Shown piece after piece: positions 23,644 through 32,991 of a stretch of DNA of 64,000 nt. Source of the stretch: Sinomicrobium sp. (lineage in GTDB: Bacteria > Bacteroidota > Bacteroidia > Flavobacteriales > Flavobacteriaceae); assembly GCA_029266035.1 (NCBI GenBank), contig JAJUFH010000006.1, positions 1 to 64,000 of the forward strand, given 5' to 3'. Under the pieces are notes generated by a model. That model was given only the letters and a program-made list of their open reading frames with translations, made no database searches and was not told the DNA's origin. The position numbers and the translations under genes are program-made. How positions within the stretch are numbered: position 1 is the stretch's first letter; each line of letters starts with the position of its first letter.

Positions 23644-25997
23644 AGCTTTACAGTCTCTACTGTCTGGACTTCTCCGTTTAGCTTTACAGCAAGCTGTTCC
23701 GAAACATCCGAATAAATCCTGTATCGGGTTACTTTCCCCTGCTTCCACTCTAAATCTACCGTATATCCCCCTTGAGCCTTAAGCCCCTTGAAACTACCTG
23801 ATTCCGCCCATTGTGCAGGCAGTGCAGGCAGGAGTTCTATAAGTCCGGCATGGCTTTGTAACAGCATCTCGCCTATGGCAGTTGTAGCACCAAAGTTGCC
23901 GTCTATTTGGAAAGGCGGTCCGGCCGACAGCAAATTGGGATATACTCCTCCGCCATCTCCGTAGTTGACACCCATATCTTTGGTGGGCCTAAGTAGATTG
24001 GCCAACAACTTATAGGCTCGATTGCCGTCTTTTAAACGCGTCCAGAACAGCATCTTGTAGGCAATGGCCCAACTCGGACCATCGTCACCGCGCATTTCCA
24101 GTGTTTTTTTGGCGGCTTCAGCCAAGTCGGGGGTAGCTTCCGGCGTGATTAGATTGCCCGGATACAGTGCGTATAGGTGTGAGATATGCCTGTGGTGCAC
24201 ATCCACCTCTTTATACGGCCGCAACCATTCCATAATTCGTCCGTCCTCCCCGATTACAGCAACCGGCGGGATATCGTTCACCTTTGCTTTTAATTCGGCA
24301 TCGAAATCAGCATCTCCGCCGATTACTTCCGAAGCCGTGAGTAGATTTGTAAAAAGTTCCCTGACAATCTGATTGTCTATAGTAGGCCCCATGCAAACAT
24401 TGGTACGTGAACCGTCGGGCAGGTAAAACGTATTCTCGGGAGAAACCGAAGGAGCCGTTACCCACCAGCCTGTTACGGGATCTTCTATCAGCATATCCAA
24501 ATAGAATTGTGCTACCCCTTTGAGTATGGGATATATTTCCCGAAGATATTTCTCGTCTTTGGTATACAGATAGTGCTGCCATAAGTTGTTGCACAGCCAG
24601 CCTGATCCAGCATTAGATATCCCCCAAGAAGCCTCCTCTCCCGGAGAGGTATAGCCCCAGATATTGGTAATCACATGGGCTACCCAACCGTCGGAATTGT
24701 AATAGGCTTTGGCCGTTTTTTCGCCGGGTTCTACCATTCCAGCTACAAGATCCTTCAATGGCAGGTTGAGTTCTGAGAGATTTGCGGTTTCGAGGGGCCA
24801 GTGATTCATTTGAACATTGACATCCAAATGATAATCTCCATTCCACGGCGTCTGTACCTCCTTGGCCCAAAGCCCTTGTAAGTTTGGAGGTAGCAGTCCG
24901 GGACGCGTACTACAGATACTGAGATAACGACCGTACTGATAGAAAAGTGCGGCCAGTCCGTCATCTTTATCTCCCTCTTTCAAAAAGAGATCCAAACGGC
25001 AGTCTGTAGGAAGCTCGTCGCGTGAGGTGGACCCTAACTTTATATCTACTCGGTCAAAATAGCTTGAAAAACGAGCTATATGATTGCTCTTTTGTAGGGT
25101 ATACGACTTTTTACTCGCGGCTTCCAACTCCTTGTCTACTGCGACTTCATAGGCGTTTTGCTTGTAGTCGGTAGCTGCCGATATAAAGAGGATCACCTGA
25201 TCGGCATTTTTAATGTGTAATGCCTTATCTTCAACCTCAAGACTTCCCCCTTGTAATACAGGCTGCAATTTTACCATATAACGCATTCCGTCCCCATCTA
25301 TACCGTTGTTCAACTGCCCTTTCATCACTAGGATGCTGTCTTTTAAAAAGGTCTCGAAGCGCTCCTCCCTGTCCATACTGATTTTCAAACTGATCTTTCC
25401 GGTCCTGTTGGCAGTCAGTTTTACTACTGCAAGATCGTCGTCAAAACTGGTGAAGTACTCACGGCTATACGTCGTTCCGTTCTTGCGGAAGCTACTGTAA
25501 GCGACAGCTGTATTGAGGTCTAGCTTCCTGATATAATCGGAAATACCTGCTTCTCCACCCGCTTCATAACTAAAATCCAGATAGAGATTTCCCATCGTTT
25601 GATAGCATCCGAAAGGCACATTGGCACCATTTCCATGACCCGAACCCTCTCCTCTGGCTACAAAATGGGTATTGATAATTGCCTCTGCCTCCTTGTTTTT
25701 GCCTTCTTTCAACAGCTCTCTGATCTGCGGTAAATAAGTGTGTGCATCAGGACGGTCGGCATCCTGCGGTGCGCCCGACCACAAGGTGATATCGTTGAGT
25801 ACAATGGTCTCTTTTTCCACTCCGCTATCGGGCGTCATACCCAGGCGACCGTTGCCAAGCGGAAGGCTTTCTTCCCAAATTCCGGCCGGCTCGGCATACC
25901 AAAGCACATTGTCGTTTTCCTGTGATACCGCATTCGCTCCGAAAGCGACACTACACAGGATAGAGATCAAAAACTGTCTTTTAGCAAAAAGTGACAT
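23640..25997 (-). CDS. Glycoside hydrolase family 95 (alpha-L-fucosidase / alpha-L-galactosidase)
   Basis: The 785-residue secreted enzyme has a signal peptide (LISILCSVAFGANAVSQ), the GH95 opening WYAEPAGIWEESLPLGNGRLG and LNDITLWSG, and the helical-barrel core with NGDYHLDVNVQMNHWP near residue 393 and SVSPENTF with E521 as the likely catalytic acid. GH95 enzymes remove alpha-1,2-linked L-fucose with inversion; some act on alpha-L-galactosides. In Bifidobacterium AfcA the base is set up by an N-x-N pair; here the place reads D-V-N, so specificity could differ. It is the last gene of the minus-strand utilisation locus. Its end overlaps hepT by four bases on the opposite strand. Confidence 0.9.
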   Translation of the reverse strand: MSLFAKRQFLISILCSVAFGANAVSQENDNVLWYAEPAGIWEESLPLGNGRLGMTPDSGVEKETIVLNDITLWSGAPQDADRPDAHTYLPQIRELLKEGKNKEAEAIINTHFVARGEGSGHGNGANVPFGCYQTMGNLYLDFSYEAGGEAGISDYIRKLDLNTAVAYSSFRKNGTTYSREYFTSFDDDLAVVKLTANRTGKISLKISMDREERFETFLKDSILVMKGQLNNGIDGDGMRYMVKLQPVLQGGSLEVEDKALHIKNADQVILFISAATDYKQNAYEVAVDKELEAASKKSYTLQKSNHIARFSSYFDRVDIKLGSTSRDELPTDCRLDLFLKEGDKDDGLAALFYQYGRYLSICSTRPGLLPPNLQGLWAKEVQTPWNGDYHLDVNVQMNHWPLETANLSELNLPLKDLVAGMVEPGEKTAKAYYNSDGWVAHVITNIWGYTSPGEEASWGISNAGSGWLCNNLWQHYLYTKDEKYLREIYPILKGVAQFYLDMLIEDPVTGWWVTAPSVSPENTFYLPDGSRTNVCMGPTIDNQIVRELFTNLLTASEVIGGDADFDAELKAKVNDIPPVAVIGEDGRIMEWLRPYKEVDVHHRHISHLYALYPGNLITPEATPDLAEAAKKTLEMRGDDGPSWAIAYKMLFWTRLKDGNRAYKLLANLLRPTKDMGVNYGDGGGVYPNLLSAGPPFQIDGNFGATTAIGEMLLQSHAGLIELLPALPAQWAESGSFKGLKAQGGYTVDLEWKQGKVTRYRIYSDVSEQLAVKLNGEVQTVETVKL

Positions 25998-26121
25998 AAC
26001 TGTTCTTATTACAGATTAAAACTACACCAGATATAAAACAGTAAATCTCCGTCGCAATAGCCTAAGTACACATATTACGCGGAGATTTACAAAATATTCT
26101 CAAAATACCTCTACAGCCTTC

Positions 26122-28068
26122 TTAATTTGAAGCATTCAAAAACTGAATGATAAAGCCTCCGCGAGGTGCCATAGTGTATGACCACTCCCCTTCTACGGGA
26201 TAGGTGTTGCTTTCAAAGTCCATCAAAGGATCCTCTCCTTCAGTAATAATCCTGAAGTGGGAGTACTCCCCACTGTATTTGCTGAGGTCTATTTTTACCT
26301 CATTCTCTTCTGCAGTACCGTTTATCCCTACGATATAAGAAAGTGCATCTTTTTGGCGTGAAAGCACGATTGCCTCGCCCGGTTCAGCCACGATATATTC
26401 GGTCTTATCCCAGGTAGCAGGCATTTCTTTCAACAATGTCTTTACATCTTCCGGCAGGGATTCAATCATCTTTTTAGAATCGGCAAAGTGAATTATCCCT
26501 GAGGTATAGATCATGGGAGTAGCCAATTCGTGTACTCCAGTATTCATCCGAGGGAATTTACGCATAGTCAAGGCCACCGGAGTGTAGTCGGCAGGACCAG
26601 CTACGTTTCTGGTAAATGGCAATACGGTGTTTTGCTCTGCGGCTTTTTCGGGGAAACGCTCTTCATAGAAGTAACTTTCAGCACCGAGGATAGACTCTGC
26701 CGTCATAAAGTTGGGCCAGGTTCTGTGCCAGCCTCTCGGCATAGTAGAGCCGTGGAGGTTGATCATTAAATGCCTTGCAGCAGCGTCTTCAAACACCCCT
26801 TGCAACGCATTCATCGTTTCCTGACGGTCAGAACACCAAAAATCGATTTTAACAGCAGTAATCCCCATAGCAGCTAACTCATCAAAGCGTTTTCTTCTGT
26901 CTTCTGGTTTAAAGTAGTCTGACGAATATCCCCAGACCATAGGCTTAACCCCTTTGGCTATAGCCTTGGCTATAATTCCATCTTTCTCGTTTGCCTTTTC
27001 CCATCCGGCATCGAAAAGTGTGTACTCCCAGCCAAAATTGGCAGCAAAATCAGTAAACTCATTATAGATTTCGGGAGATTGATCATCCGGTTCAGACCAC
27101 CAAGACCAAGAAGCTCTACCGGCTTCTATCCACGAGGTATCTTCTATCTTCGATTCTGGTGCGAGGTCGGTTATCAGTGTAGAAAGCAGTATATCTCCAG
27201 CCTGATCTCCTACGATAAACACCCGCCACGGCATGGTCCACGCCTGATCGTATTTTGGCAAAACATCGGCATTTTCGTCTATGGGAAGTGTAAATTTTTC
27301 ATCTTGTTTAGGAAAAGTGATGGTGTACAAGCCTCCTTCAGAATTCGGACTTAAATGACAACCGGGATAAGATCCGTCTGTAGCAGATTCTGCGATAAGC
27401 ACCCAGTTCTTTTGGTCGTTTACCTGAAAGAGCGCCGGCATACACCAGCCCACAGAAGGGTTTCGAGGTTCTGAGATGGTATCTCCAGGCTTTACGCTGA
27501 GATAGAAATCTTCGTATGCCGGAGTGACATAGCTTGCAGTATTATAGGGTTGCAACCAGCCTTTGGCATTTTCTTCTATCTGGAATCCGGTAATTTCTTC
27601 TTTAACGATACGTCCTCCTTCTTGCGCTTCGGGAAGGCGATAGCGGAAAGCAACCCCTTCTTCTCCGGCAGCCAAGTCGACCACTATAGTAGCCCCTGAA
27701 TTGTTGGCTAGGGTAATACTCTGATGTTGGAGCAAGTGACTAATTTCTTTCTGATTAGCCACTTTCAATTGATACTCTTCCCGTTTTTCCTCTATCGGAG
27801 AAATCTCGGTTATAGTCAATCCTTTGGTAAAATCCTGATCGGCAAGTACCAATCCTAGGGGTGACTTTCCGACTAGGGTTTCTCCATTTCTCTTTACCTC
27901 GTAATAAGGTGATCCGTTTTCATCCAGCGATAGAATTATGGTATTCTGTCCGTCCTTTGAAGACAGCTCCGGATTTTGAGCCTTATCACTTTCGGTACAG
28001 GAAGCCAGCAAAAAGAAAAAGCCGAAAACAGCCAGTACCCTTCCGAGGTTTACAAAATTGTGTTTCAT
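26122..28068 (-). CDS. Glycoside hydrolase family 97, probable retaining alpha-galactosidase type
   Basis: The 648-residue lipoprotein (FGFFFLLASCTESDKA) has the N-terminal GH97 beta-sandwich, then the catalytic barrel with ASWSWWSEPDDQSPEIYN, YTLFDAGWE, MGITAVKIDFWCSD and LMINLHGSTMPRG. D409 in VKIDFW stands where retaining GH97 enzymes (BT1871 type, alpha-galactosidase) keep the nucleophile, and E458 in MTAESILGAES fits the acid/base; inverting SusB-type alpha-glucosidases lack that Asp. So alpha-galactosidase (or a related pyranosidase) activity is predicted. It is anchored on the outer membrane or periplasmic face, after SusD in the same locus. Confidence 0.9.
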   Translation of the reverse strand: MKHNFVNLGRVLAVFGFFFLLASCTESDKAQNPELSSKDGQNTIILSLDENGSPYYEVKRNGETLVGKSPLGLVLADQDFTKGLTITEISPIEEKREEYQLKVANQKEISHLLQHQSITLANNSGATIVVDLAAGEEGVAFRYRLPEAQEGGRIVKEEITGFQIEENAKGWLQPYNTASYVTPAYEDFYLSVKPGDTISEPRNPSVGWCMPALFQVNDQKNWVLIAESATDGSYPGCHLSPNSEGGLYTITFPKQDEKFTLPIDENADVLPKYDQAWTMPWRVFIVGDQAGDILLSTLITDLAPESKIEDTSWIEAGRASWSWWSEPDDQSPEIYNEFTDFAANFGWEYTLFDAGWEKANEKDGIIAKAIAKGVKPMVWGYSSDYFKPEDRRKRFDELAAMGITAVKIDFWCSDRQETMNALQGVFEDAAARHLMINLHGSTMPRGWHRTWPNFMTAESILGAESYFYEERFPEKAAEQNTVLPFTRNVAGPADYTPVALTMRKFPRMNTGVHELATPMIYTSGIIHFADSKKMIESLPEDVKTLLKEMPATWDKTEYIVAEPGEAIVLSRQKDALSYIVGINGTAEENEVKIDLSKYSGEYSHFRIITEGEDPLMDFESNTYPVEGEWSYTMAPRGGFIIQFLNASN

Positions 28069-28127
28069 AGTGGTGTATTTTGAAAAGGCTCGGTCATCTG
28101 TTTAAACCGAGCCTTATTTTATTCTTT

Positions 28128-29633
28128 TTAATAGCCTGGATTCTGATCTTCAGGGTTAATATACTCATTCAACCTAATCTCAGTATCGGGTATAGGCCAC
28201 AGTTTGTGGAATTCCTGTATTGTTCCCGACGCTTTTGCCCAAGGATTGCGTTCTTTGATATAATCTACAAAGTTACCGGTACGGATCAAATCCATCTTAC
28301 GCCAGCCCTCAAAGCCGAGCTCTCTCATTCTTTCGTCCATAATCTTCACTCTAAACTCATCCTGAGACATTCCGGTAGGCCAGGCTTCTTCTGTGGTAAG
28401 ACTTCCTCCAAAGGCTCTTGCACGCACGGTAGAGTTTACGAGATTTACCGCCTCTGTCGTACTTCCCAACTCGTTTAAACACTCTGCTTTAAGCAGCAGT
28501 ATATCGGCGAGTCTCAGGTAGTAAATCAACCCTCCTGAATACCAGAAGTTCATCCCTTGAGTACGAACATCCTCAAATTTTTTGATATGAGGTTCCAACT
28601 CGTCGGCCTGACCGGTCCAGGTAATTGGAGGTATAGTCCCGTCGGGCATGGTAAAGTCGTAGCGGATACTGGCATCTCTACGCGTATCTCCAGTGAGACC
28701 TTCCCACACGTCTTCGTAATAATACTCAGTAGGCATAGCGAGGTCATATCCTCCGTAATAAACATTTACATCTTGATCGGCCACAGCCCGCGATCCAGCG
28801 TGATTCTGCACCATATTGTTGTCTGGCTCTATGTTGCTGAACTGGAAGGCGTAAATAATCTCACTGCTGTTTTGGTCGAGCGTAGTGTCAAACAAATCAG
28901 CATAGTTAGGCAGCAGGGAATAGTTTGGAATCACCAAGTCGAAGTACTCCATCGCTTTCTCAAAATCTCTAACCCCTGATTCTTCAGGAGCATACATATA
29001 CACCTTGCCCAACAAGGCCTGAGCAGCTCCTTTGGTAGGCAGCTTTTTTTCAACCTGGGTAGGCGGAAGGTGCTCTGCCGCAAATTCTAAGTCGCGTATA
29101 ATAAAGTCATAAACGTCTGGAAGAGGTTGTCTCTCATACCTTATGCTATCTAACTCAACAATCGGAATAGGTCCCCAAAACTGCGCCAGTTCGAAGTTGA
29201 CTGCCGCTCTTAGAAAAGAAGCCTGTGCCTTGAGGTCCTCGTTAGGTGCATAATACACTGCTTTCGCAGCAAGAGGTACAATCTCAGTTCTTTTATTCCA
29301 CTCTCCTGTCACGGCAGTATTAGGAGCACTCATTGCCCCGTCGTATTTATCCAAAGCGGCCTGCATACTGTTTTCCACAACCTGTTGCCCTCCCTGTTTG
29401 GCCTCGTCAGATCCCATAGAGAGATACAACATACTGCGGTCTTGTCGGGTACTTCTCCAGTCGGTGTAAAGACCGGATATGGCAAGGGCAGCATTGGTCT
29501 CATCTCCGAAAACCTCTTCTTCCGGAAGTGTTGTTTTAGGTTCTTCACTTAGAAAATCGGAACAAGATTGTAAATGGAAAGCGGCAATCACCACCAAAGC
29601 CAATCCCAATCTGTATTTTATATTCTTTTTCAT
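28128..29633 (-). CDS. SusD/RagB-family glycan-binding lipoprotein
   Basis: The 501-residue protein (start at MKKNIKYRLG, six codons inside the track ORF) has a lipobox (AAFHLQSCSDFLSEEPKTTL), the TPR-based SusD fold, and the typical end ELGFEGWRKMDLIRTGNF...LWPIPDTEIRLNEYINPEDQNPGY. It binds oligosaccharides at the cell surface and forms the lid of the SusC channel. It begins 33 bases after the SusC stop, the conserved susC-susD order. An upstream ATG at 29651 is possible but gives a poorer signal sequence. Confidence 0.95.
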   Translation of the reverse strand: MKKNIKYRLGLALVVIAAFHLQSCSDFLSEEPKTTLPEEEVFGDETNAALAISGLYTDWRSTRQDRSMLYLSMGSDEAKQGGQQVVENSMQAALDKYDGAMSAPNTAVTGEWNKRTEIVPLAAKAVYYAPNEDLKAQASFLRAAVNFELAQFWGPIPIVELDSIRYERQPLPDVYDFIIRDLEFAAEHLPPTQVEKKLPTKGAAQALLGKVYMYAPEESGVRDFEKAMEYFDLVIPNYSLLPNYADLFDTTLDQNSSEIIYAFQFSNIEPDNNMVQNHAGSRAVADQDVNVYYGGYDLAMPTEYYYEDVWEGLTGDTRRDASIRYDFTMPDGTIPPITWTGQADELEPHIKKFEDVRTQGMNFWYSGGLIYYLRLADILLLKAECLNELGSTTEAVNLVNSTVRARAFGGSLTTEEAWPTGMSQDEFRVKIMDERMRELGFEGWRKMDLIRTGNFVDYIKERNPWAKASGTIQEFHKLWPIPDTEIRLNEYINPEDQNPGY

Positions 29634-29666
29634 TTGAGTCGTTTTATACATTAAGAATAGGATGCA

Positions 29667-32600
29667 TTAAAAAGTAATATCCAATCCGGTTACAAACATA
29701 CGGGCTGTAGGATACCAGTCACCGTTTTCCGGGTCGTAACCCTTGTACTTCGTCCAGGTAACCAAGTTGTTTGCTGATACGTAAACCCTCAGGTTTGAAA
29801 GACCTATTTTAGAGAGGAAGTTCTCCTTAAAATTATAGGCTAGCGTGATGGTAGAAAGCCTTAAATAAGAGGCGTCTTGCAAGCTCCAAGAGGTGTCTCC
29901 GGCACCAAATCGCTGCGGATTGTCGTAGGTTGCTCTCGGTATATTGGTATTCATATTGTCTGGAGTCCAACGGTTGAGCATATCTGTATGCGCCGGCCAA
30001 AAGCCTGTTCCAGTCATCAAACGCTCGTAATAATCGCTTATTTTCTTGGCACCGTACGAATAGGTAAACACGGTGTTTAGCGAAAAGTTTTTATAGGTCA
30101 CCCCTGTAGAAAAACCACCGTAAAATTTAGGATCTGATTTTCCTACGATAACGCGGTCGTTCTCGTCGATGATCCCGTGTCCTGGCTCACCTGGAGCCTG
30201 CTGATCTTTGGGAAGTATATCTCCGGGACGCAGAGTCTTTCCGGGGAGCTGAAGACTGTTTACATAGTCCATATCCTCCGGTTGAATAATCCGGTCAAAT
30301 TCATAAGTATATATGGTATTCAGGGACTCTCCTAGGAAAAAGTTACCATCTCGTTGTATCTCGTTGTTGGTAAATCCTCCGGTATTGTATATGGCATTGG
30401 CATCTCCGTAGAGTTTGGTAATCTTGTTTTTATCTGCAGAAAAATTAACTGCAGCATCCCACTTAAAGTCTTCCTTATCCACAATAACACCATTCACAGA
30501 CAATTCCACTCCCCTGTTGGTCATCTCACCTACATTTGCAATAAGCTTACTAAATCCAGTATACATACTGGTCTGGTCGCGTTCTACAAGCAGATCGGAG
30601 TTCACAATATCAAAGTATTCAGCGCTTACATTCAGTCGGTTATTTAAGAATGACATGTCCACTCCTATATTAAACTGACTCTGCCGCTCCCATTGCAAAA
30701 AGGGATTACCCATTATGTCTCCTGCCACAAATTCACTTTGTCCACCTGAATATCTTGTACCATACAAGCTATAAAACGCATAATACTTATCCCCTAAGTC
30801 CTGATTCCCTACACTACCATAGCCCAATCGCAGTTTAAGCAGATCGAACACATTCTGCTCTGCCATAAAGTTTTCGTTGACCACATTCCAGGAAAGCGCT
30901 ACCGAAGGGAAAAAGCCCCAGCGGTTGCCGTCAGGAAAACGAGAAGAACCGTCAAATCTTCCACTTAGGGTTACAAAATAGCGGTTGTCGTAGTTGTAAT
31001 TTACCCTACCGAGATAAGACATCAAGGTATAACCCGAAAAATCCGAATCGAGTTCAAAGTTCGGCTTGTCGTATGCCCCTCCAATATCGTGATAACCAAA
31101 ATCGTCTATAGGGAAGTTTCTGGCTCTAGTATTGGAGTAATTAAACTGATACTTACTCATACTATGGGACACCAAGGTATTGAGGGTATGCTTGCCAAAA
31201 TTGGTATCATAAGAGATGGAGTTGTCCCACTGAAAATAATTTACCTGATCGAAATTGTGTTTAGCCTGCCCCTCAAAGTTATCTCTTTTAGCCTGTTGAA
31301 TATCTGAAGGGATATACTCGTAAAACTCCTGTCTTACGTGATCTATGGCAAAGGTAGTTCTGATTTTAAGTCCTTCTACAGGTGTAATCTCAGCGAAGTT
31401 TGAAGTCGTAATTTTACTTCGGGTTCTGTCTCGGTCTATGGTCAGGGTTTTTATCGGGTTTTCCATATTGATATCCCAGTTATTACCCCATCCGAGATAC
31501 AAACTATCTCTCGTCATCTCTATAGGTAGCAAAGGGTTTGCTTCGCGAGCATCTTCAAAGGCGGTTCTGTTTTCGTCGTTTACCGACTCTTGGCTGATAG
31601 ATTGCGTATAGGCAGTATTGGTACCTACCTTAAGCCAGGGTTTGATCTGGTAGTCGGCATTGATGCGTCCGGTATAACGCTTGTTTCCCGATCTTTTTAT
31701 CAAACCTTGCTGGTCGGTATACCCAAAACTCAGGTAAAAAGACCCTTTGTCTGACCCTCCTGAGAAGCTGAGCGAGTGGTTTTGCTGAACCGCTGTTCTC
31801 GAAATGGCATCGACCCAGTTGTAACTCTTTCCGGCAGCATAGGTATCTTTTTCGTAATCGGCAAACCAGTTGGGCAGCGCTTCATTTTGAATAAACTGCT
31901 CTCTACTGGCACCGGGGTTGGCGGTGTAATAATCGTCGGCAACATGAGAGTTTGCCAAGGCATCAAGCCTCAGCTCAAACATATCTCGAGCACCAAGGGA
32001 AAGATTAGAATTGGTGTACTCCTGTATTCCCAACCAGGTTTTATAAGTTACTTTGCCTTCTCCTCTTTCTCCTTTTTTAGTCGTAACCACTACGACCCCA
32101 TTGGCTCCTCTCGAACCGTATAACGCCGTAGCACTGGCATCTTTAAGCACGTTTACCGAGGCTACGTCATTTACGTTGGTCAGGTTGAAGTCGTTGTCCA
32201 TAATAACCCCGTCTACCACAAAAATGGGGTTTCCACCGTATTGTAAAGAGTTATTACCCCTAATGCGAATACTGGCATTTCCTCCCGGTGTTGGGTCGTC
32301 CTGTATAAACACCCCGGAGGCTCGCCCCTGCAACGCATCGTTAATACTGGTTACAGGTCGTTCTTCAAGTACTTCATTGTCTACATTGACAATAGCCCCT
32401 GTAAGATCTCCCTTTCTCATAGAAGTACCCACGATGACCACCTCTTCCAGTTGTTGAGAATCGGAAGCCATAGTCACATTGATCGTCGTCTTCCCGTCTA
32501 CGCGTATCTCCTGCGTTTTAAATCCGATATAACTGAATTCCAGAACAGCGTTTTCAGGCACATTCTGCAATACATAATTACCGTCGAAATCGGAGGAGGT

Positions 32601-32750
32601 CCCCTGAGTTGTGCCTCGTATTACAATATTAACACCGGGCAAGGGCACACCCTCTTCGTCTACCACAGTACCCTCAACGGACTGGGCAAATAACACATTG
32701 CCGGCAAACAATATAAATAAAAGACATAGACATCCAATTTGAAGTTTCAT
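29667..32750 (-). CDS. SusC/RagA-family TonB-dependent outer-membrane transporter
   Basis: The 1027-residue protein has a signal peptide (LCLLFILFAGNVLFAQ), a carboxypeptidase-D-like domain (SVEGTVVDEEGVPLPGVNIV), the plug with DALQGRASGVFIQDDPTPGG and RIRGNNSLQYGGNPIFVVDG, then a 22-strand barrel ending ARMFVTGLDITF. SusC proteins import glycan fragments across the outer membrane using TonB energy. It follows the SSS transporter gene after 241 bases, enough for an own promoter, and is partnered by the SusD gene downstream. Confidence 0.96.
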   Translation of the reverse strand: MKLQIGCLCLLFILFAGNVLFAQSVEGTVVDEEGVPLPGVNIVIRGTTQGTSSDFDGNYVLQNVPENAVLEFSYIGFKTQEIRVDGKTTINVTMASDSQQLEEVVIVGTSMRKGDLTGAIVNVDNEVLEERPVTSINDALQGRASGVFIQDDPTPGGNASIRIRGNNSLQYGGNPIFVVDGVIMDNDFNLTNVNDVASVNVLKDASATALYGSRGANGVVVVTTKKGERGEGKVTYKTWLGIQEYTNSNLSLGARDMFELRLDALANSHVADDYYTANPGASREQFIQNEALPNWFADYEKDTYAAGKSYNWVDAISRTAVQQNHSLSFSGGSDKGSFYLSFGYTDQQGLIKRSGNKRYTGRINADYQIKPWLKVGTNTAYTQSISQESVNDENRTAFEDAREANPLLPIEMTRDSLYLGWGNNWDINMENPIKTLTIDRDRTRSKITTSNFAEITPVEGLKIRTTFAIDHVRQEFYEYIPSDIQQAKRDNFEGQAKHNFDQVNYFQWDNSISYDTNFGKHTLNTLVSHSMSKYQFNYSNTRARNFPIDDFGYHDIGGAYDKPNFELDSDFSGYTLMSYLGRVNYNYDNRYFVTLSGRFDGSSRFPDGNRWGFFPSVALSWNVVNENFMAEQNVFDLLKLRLGYGSVGNQDLGDKYYAFYSLYGTRYSGGQSEFVAGDIMGNPFLQWERQSQFNIGVDMSFLNNRLNVSAEYFDIVNSDLLVERDQTSMYTGFSKLIANVGEMTNRGVELSVNGVIVDKEDFKWDAAVNFSADKNKITKLYGDANAIYNTGGFTNNEIQRDGNFFLGESLNTIYTYEFDRIIQPEDMDYVNSLQLPGKTLRPGDILPKDQQAPGEPGHGIIDENDRVIVGKSDPKFYGGFSTGVTYKNFSLNTVFTYSYGAKKISDYYERLMTGTGFWPAHTDMLNRWTPDNMNTNIPRATYDNPQRFGAGDTSWSLQDASYLRLSTITLAYNFKENFLSKIGLSNLRVYVSANNLVTWTKYKGYDPENGDWYPTARMFVTGLDITF

Positions 32751-32991
32751 AGTAGTCTTGTATTTAATTAATAGATCATTATCGATAAAGCTTTAAAAAA
32801 CACAGATAAAGTAAGTTTTCTCAGACATAAAAAGCCAACTCAATAAACCTATGCTATACTATTCTATTTTATCAATGCAATTATACAAATATTTTCGATA
32901 CGTTGTTAAGTCTTTTTTAAGAATTCATTAAAAAAAATCCGCTATTTTATTCGTTTATACAACAAAACGGGCTCTCGAGGGCGATTTGGGT

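Noticed and set aside
30354-32693. Plus-strand ORFs inside the SusC gene
   Set aside because: All are shadows of a 1027-codon gene with full SusC features.
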